A DNA stretch of 64,000 bases from NCBI GenBank assembly GCA_024220505.1, contig JAKZZE010000030.1, positions 372,001-436,000 on the forward strand, read 5' to 3'. Positions 61,631-64,000 of the stretch are shown here, piece by piece. Below the pieces are notes generated by a model. It was not told the DNA's origin. It did not search any database and saw only the letters and a program-made list of their open reading frames with translations. The stretch comes from Rhizopus arrhizus. Taxonomy: Eukaryota; Mucoromycota; Mucoromycetes; Mucorales; Rhizopodaceae. The position numbers and the translations under genes are program-made. The first letter of the stretch is position 1. The number at the start of each line of letters is the position of its first letter.

Positions 61631-62113
61631 TTTTGGGCATCATATTCAATTTTATTAGACGCGATGGTAGGTTTTGTCTTCCAGAACTTGCCGACTATCT
61701 GCTTGCTTGTTGCGGTCTATACAAGTAACACTATTTTGTAAATGCGTTTATTCGTACTATTTTATAATGTTTTTTTTTTTACCATTTGCGAACGAGTCAT
61801 CTGTCTGAGCATTGTCTCCGCAACGGTACCTGGAACAACATGCTTTAGCATCAGATCAGCATCGTCATATAGAGCTTTATTCCCTGGACGTGCACTAATA
61901 GCCGGGTTTTTTTTGCACAAGTTTGTTGAGATAGTGAATTACGTTCCAATCGCAAGGAGGTTCCAAATCAAAAAATCTATAATAGAAAGGAATTAAGTAG
62001 CCAAGCCCTTGTTTAGCGAAAAATAGAATATGCCTACCTGCAAGAAATAGTTTATCACGCACTTCTTTACTAAGAGCGACTGGAGGTTGTGAGGATGATG
62101 ATTGACTTTCCAT
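60041..62113 (-). CDS. multi-exon hypothetical protein, Mucoromycota expanded family
   Basis: About ten exons can be followed from ATG 62113 (MESQSSSSQPPVALSKEV) to the stop at 60041-60043. Blocks in order: FDLEPPCDWNVIHYLNKLVQ; TMLRQMTRSQM; an acidic basic-rich linker (RRKRTHVNDTDEEDNQEEN); IDLKVVDRLFQPAVSQATDA; CLRFYVVDPLLRN; then ILLSEVSSSYGE, SFDHHKAMFGLLAMIRTIA, FETFSRLKLHFVHTHD, HWTMSTPVPGVYVMNKEQR and EETMGMLDVLKDEHDKK. I recall many similar hypothetical proteins in this group; no function is established to my knowledge. Phase near the first two exons needs one extra T at about 61970 and one A fewer at about 61915, both in homopolymers. An intron holds a run of about 33 A on this strand. 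Confidence 0.6.
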
Positions 62114-62358
62114 GGCAACTGATATATGGAGCGGATAGAATGGTTCATCAACGCGGTTTTTTTTTTGGTTACAATGGAACAGCATTTCCCAGCACACTTT
62201 TCACTGTCACTTCAAATGATACCGCTCTCGTTTTTTTTATTGGCCAAAATTCTTATTTTTCGCTTTTGTCACTTCCGAAGTTCGTTTTTGTTCGTTTCAA
62301 AGTTCGCTTTTGCATCACTCAATTTTCGTGTTTTTTTAACTTTTGTGCCTACGTTTCA

Positions 62359-63675
62359 ATGAATAACAACTTTTTCTACGAAGACGGACAAGGCAGGATT
62401 TTGGACGAGCAAGGAAACGATGCTGTCGAATGGGAGGAGGAGGTCGATCCTTATAATTTCGGTACTTTGTTGACTTTGTCACAGTATCGAGCTTTTCAAA
62501 GTCGCTTTCCTACAGAGGGTATAGAAGAACTTGATGTGCAGATGGAGGAGTTAGCCGAGGAACTGTCGCAGGCAGAAACTAGTGGCAAGAAGTACAATGT
62601 GTATTCTGATAGCCCGAAGTCAGTTTGCTATTATTTTAACAGAATCAAGCTTTGAAAAGCTACTCCTTCTGGACGTAAAGCGAACATTGAGCCACGAATA
62701 GCACAGATCTGGGCGAAGAGACTCAGGGAAGATCCCAGCTGGAACATCTAAGAGAAGCAGACGAACAAGGTCAACCGAAAGCCTTCTCAACTTCAGCAAG
62801 AACATAAATAGCATCTTCTGGAATTTTTCGATAACTACCCTCAAGCAACGAGGCATGATGCTGTGGAAAGCCTCACTGAAGCATTTGAGGGCTTCATTTT
62901 GAAGGAAACAGCTATCGGCAATTTTATCCTTCATGAGTGCAATTTGACCATGAAGCGAGCGACTTTATAACCTTTGTCACGAAATAGCCCTGAGAACCTC
63001 GAAGCACGTTACAAGTGGACAAATGAATGGGCTATTAATTTGGATATGAATTACCTCGATAACTGGGTTTTTGTGGATGAAACTGGTTTCAATATCAACA
63101 TGAGAGGTCCTTTTGCTCGTTCAATGAAAGGCACACCAGCAATTGTTGAAACACCAACCACTCGTGCTATCACTCACACTGTTTTAGGAGCCATAACAGC
63201 AAAAGATTTCATTGCCCTTGAGGTCAGAGAGCCTCTGAAGCCCAAGAAGATTAAGATTGCTGGAGGCCGAAATAGAAAACCCCCTGTAGGTAAAAAGATG
63301 CCTAAAGGAACTGTTACTGGGCACTATATGAGATTCGTAGCTAAAACACTGGATGAAATGGACAAGTTTCCTGAAATGAAAGGTTTCTACATTGTCATGG
63401 ATAATGCACTTATTCATACCTCGCAAGATATAACAACAATGATTGAGGCAAGAGGTTATAAGGCGGTATACCTTCCTCCTTATTCGCCTGAATTCAATCC
63501 AATTGAGAACTTTTGGTTAATTGTTAAAGGTGCTGTTAAGCGAAGTAAGTTTCAGGACACGGAGGACTTGAAGCAGGCAAAAGTGTTAGCAGAAAAGTTC
63601 TTCACAACATTGCAAATCACTCTGTCAACAACTTTCAAAAATGCCTCAATAAAGAGCCGCTTTAATAAACCTTGA
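62359..63675 (+). pseudogene. DDE transposase with four in-frame stops
   Basis: One reading frame from ATG 62359 (MNNNFFYEDGQGRILDEQGN) to the stop at 63673-63675, broken by TGA 62653, TAA 62749, TAG 62809 and TAA 62968, without any frameshift. The catalytic part is intact: Asp in WVFVDETGFN, Asp in YIVMDNALIH, Glu in PYSPEFNPIENFW. The N-terminal region is acidic and unlike that of the element at 50-51 kb, so these are two families. From 62974 a 233-residue catalytic fragment is still open. Confidence 0.85.
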
Positions 63676-64000
63676 GATTAAACACGAAAATTGAGTGATG
63701 CAAAAGCGAACTTTGAAACGAACAAAAACGAACTTTGGAAGTGACAAAAGCGAAAATGAGCCCTTACCAAAACGAACTTTGGCCAATAAAGAAGCGAAAA
63801 TTGGACTTTATAAAAACGAAAGTTGGTCGGAGATCAAAGCGAAATCAGCTCGTTGGAAAGCGAAAATTGGGGGTGGAGGCACTGTACTTGCCAATCACTC
63901 AAACAAAATGAAACGTCTGTTGTCTATGATATCGCTATGGATAACTTTTGTTTATTACTATACAAAGTGACAGAAGTAGAACATTTTGATTATAACGTCT
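63599..64000 (-). repeat. second inverted repeat, right arm (runs off the window)
   Basis: Reverse complement of 52197-52598; includes the transposase 3' end, the terminal array (63685-63864), the element end at 63884 and 114 nt of host flank identical to the flank beside PNG1. Confidence 0.9.
63685..63864. repeat. phased array: AA[A/G]CGAA motif every 22 nt
   Basis: Mirror image of the array at 52333-52512, same 22-nt spacing, within the right end of the transposon. Confidence 0.85.

Larger units (their letters stand above)
62236..63884 (+). mobile_element. Tc1/IS630-like DDE transposon with phased terminal arrays
   Basis: Right end is precise: GGGGGTGGAGGCACTG followed by TA (63885-63886). 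The left end is eroded; four array units remain (TTCG at 62259, 62281, 62303, 62325, each 22 nt apart) and a 13-nt deletion is seen relative to the right end. Contains one transposase pseudogene. Confidence 0.8.

Noticed and set aside
62653..62970. Repeat-induced point mutation as cause of the four stops
   Set aside because: Every stop codon can be reached by C-to-T, so the stops alone are not evidence, and RIP is not established in this group.

Overview
The window is nuclear DNA of a filamentous fungus, most likely Mucoromycota (Mucorales type). The reasons are short GT-AG introns (about 40-170 nt) with CTAAC-like branch sites, AT-rich gaps full of homopolymer runs, a rhizopuspepsin-like secreted protease, and mobile elements typical of that group. 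Gene models below were assembled by hand from splice sites, and reading phase was checked across exons.

1-26.2 kb is a dense housekeeping region. In order: a PMC1-type vacuolar Ca2+-ATPase (5' end outside the window), a PEX22-like peroxin behind a tiny membrane-protein gene, two paralogous acyl-protein thioesterase-like hydrolases, an OSCA/TMEM63-type channel protein, mitoribosomal mS35, splicing factor RBM22/SLT11, 6-phosphofructo-2-kinase/fructose-2,6-bisphosphatase, mitoribosomal uL5m, a STE20-like kinase, a Rab11/Ypt31 GTPase and the GINS subunit SLD5.

26.8-43.5 kb is a large inverted duplication. Two arms of about 3.9 kb (26776-30679 and 39578-43483) each carry an aspartic protease gene and an F-box-like gene in divergent mirror order. 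They flank an 8.9 kb spacer holding a CWH43/PGAP2-like gene, PMP3, a 2-hydroxyacid dehydrogenase, a broken fungal orphan gene and a fragment of a second CWH43-like gene. One arm cuts off the F-box gene; the protease copies encode the same protein.

43.9-49.8 kb holds a JEN1-like monocarboxylate transporter, a second divergent aspartic protease and a mitochondrial RbfA-like gene with an apparent 1-nt frameshift.

50-64 kb is a transposon-rich region. It holds a Tc1/IS630-like DDE element fused to a truncated PNG1 (peptide:N-glycanase) gene, a nearly complete L1/Tx1-like LINE with clear target-site duplications, a piggyBac-type fragment, an expanded-family hypothetical gene, and a second DDE element with four in-frame stops. 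The ends of both DDE elements carry arrays of a short motif repeated every 22-23 nt. A second inverted repeat (52197-52598 / 63599-64000) includes a transposon end plus its host flank and continues past the right edge.

The most unusual features are the 22-nt phased arrays at the transposon ends, the inverted duplication, and the exon-edge junction between PNG1 and a transposase.
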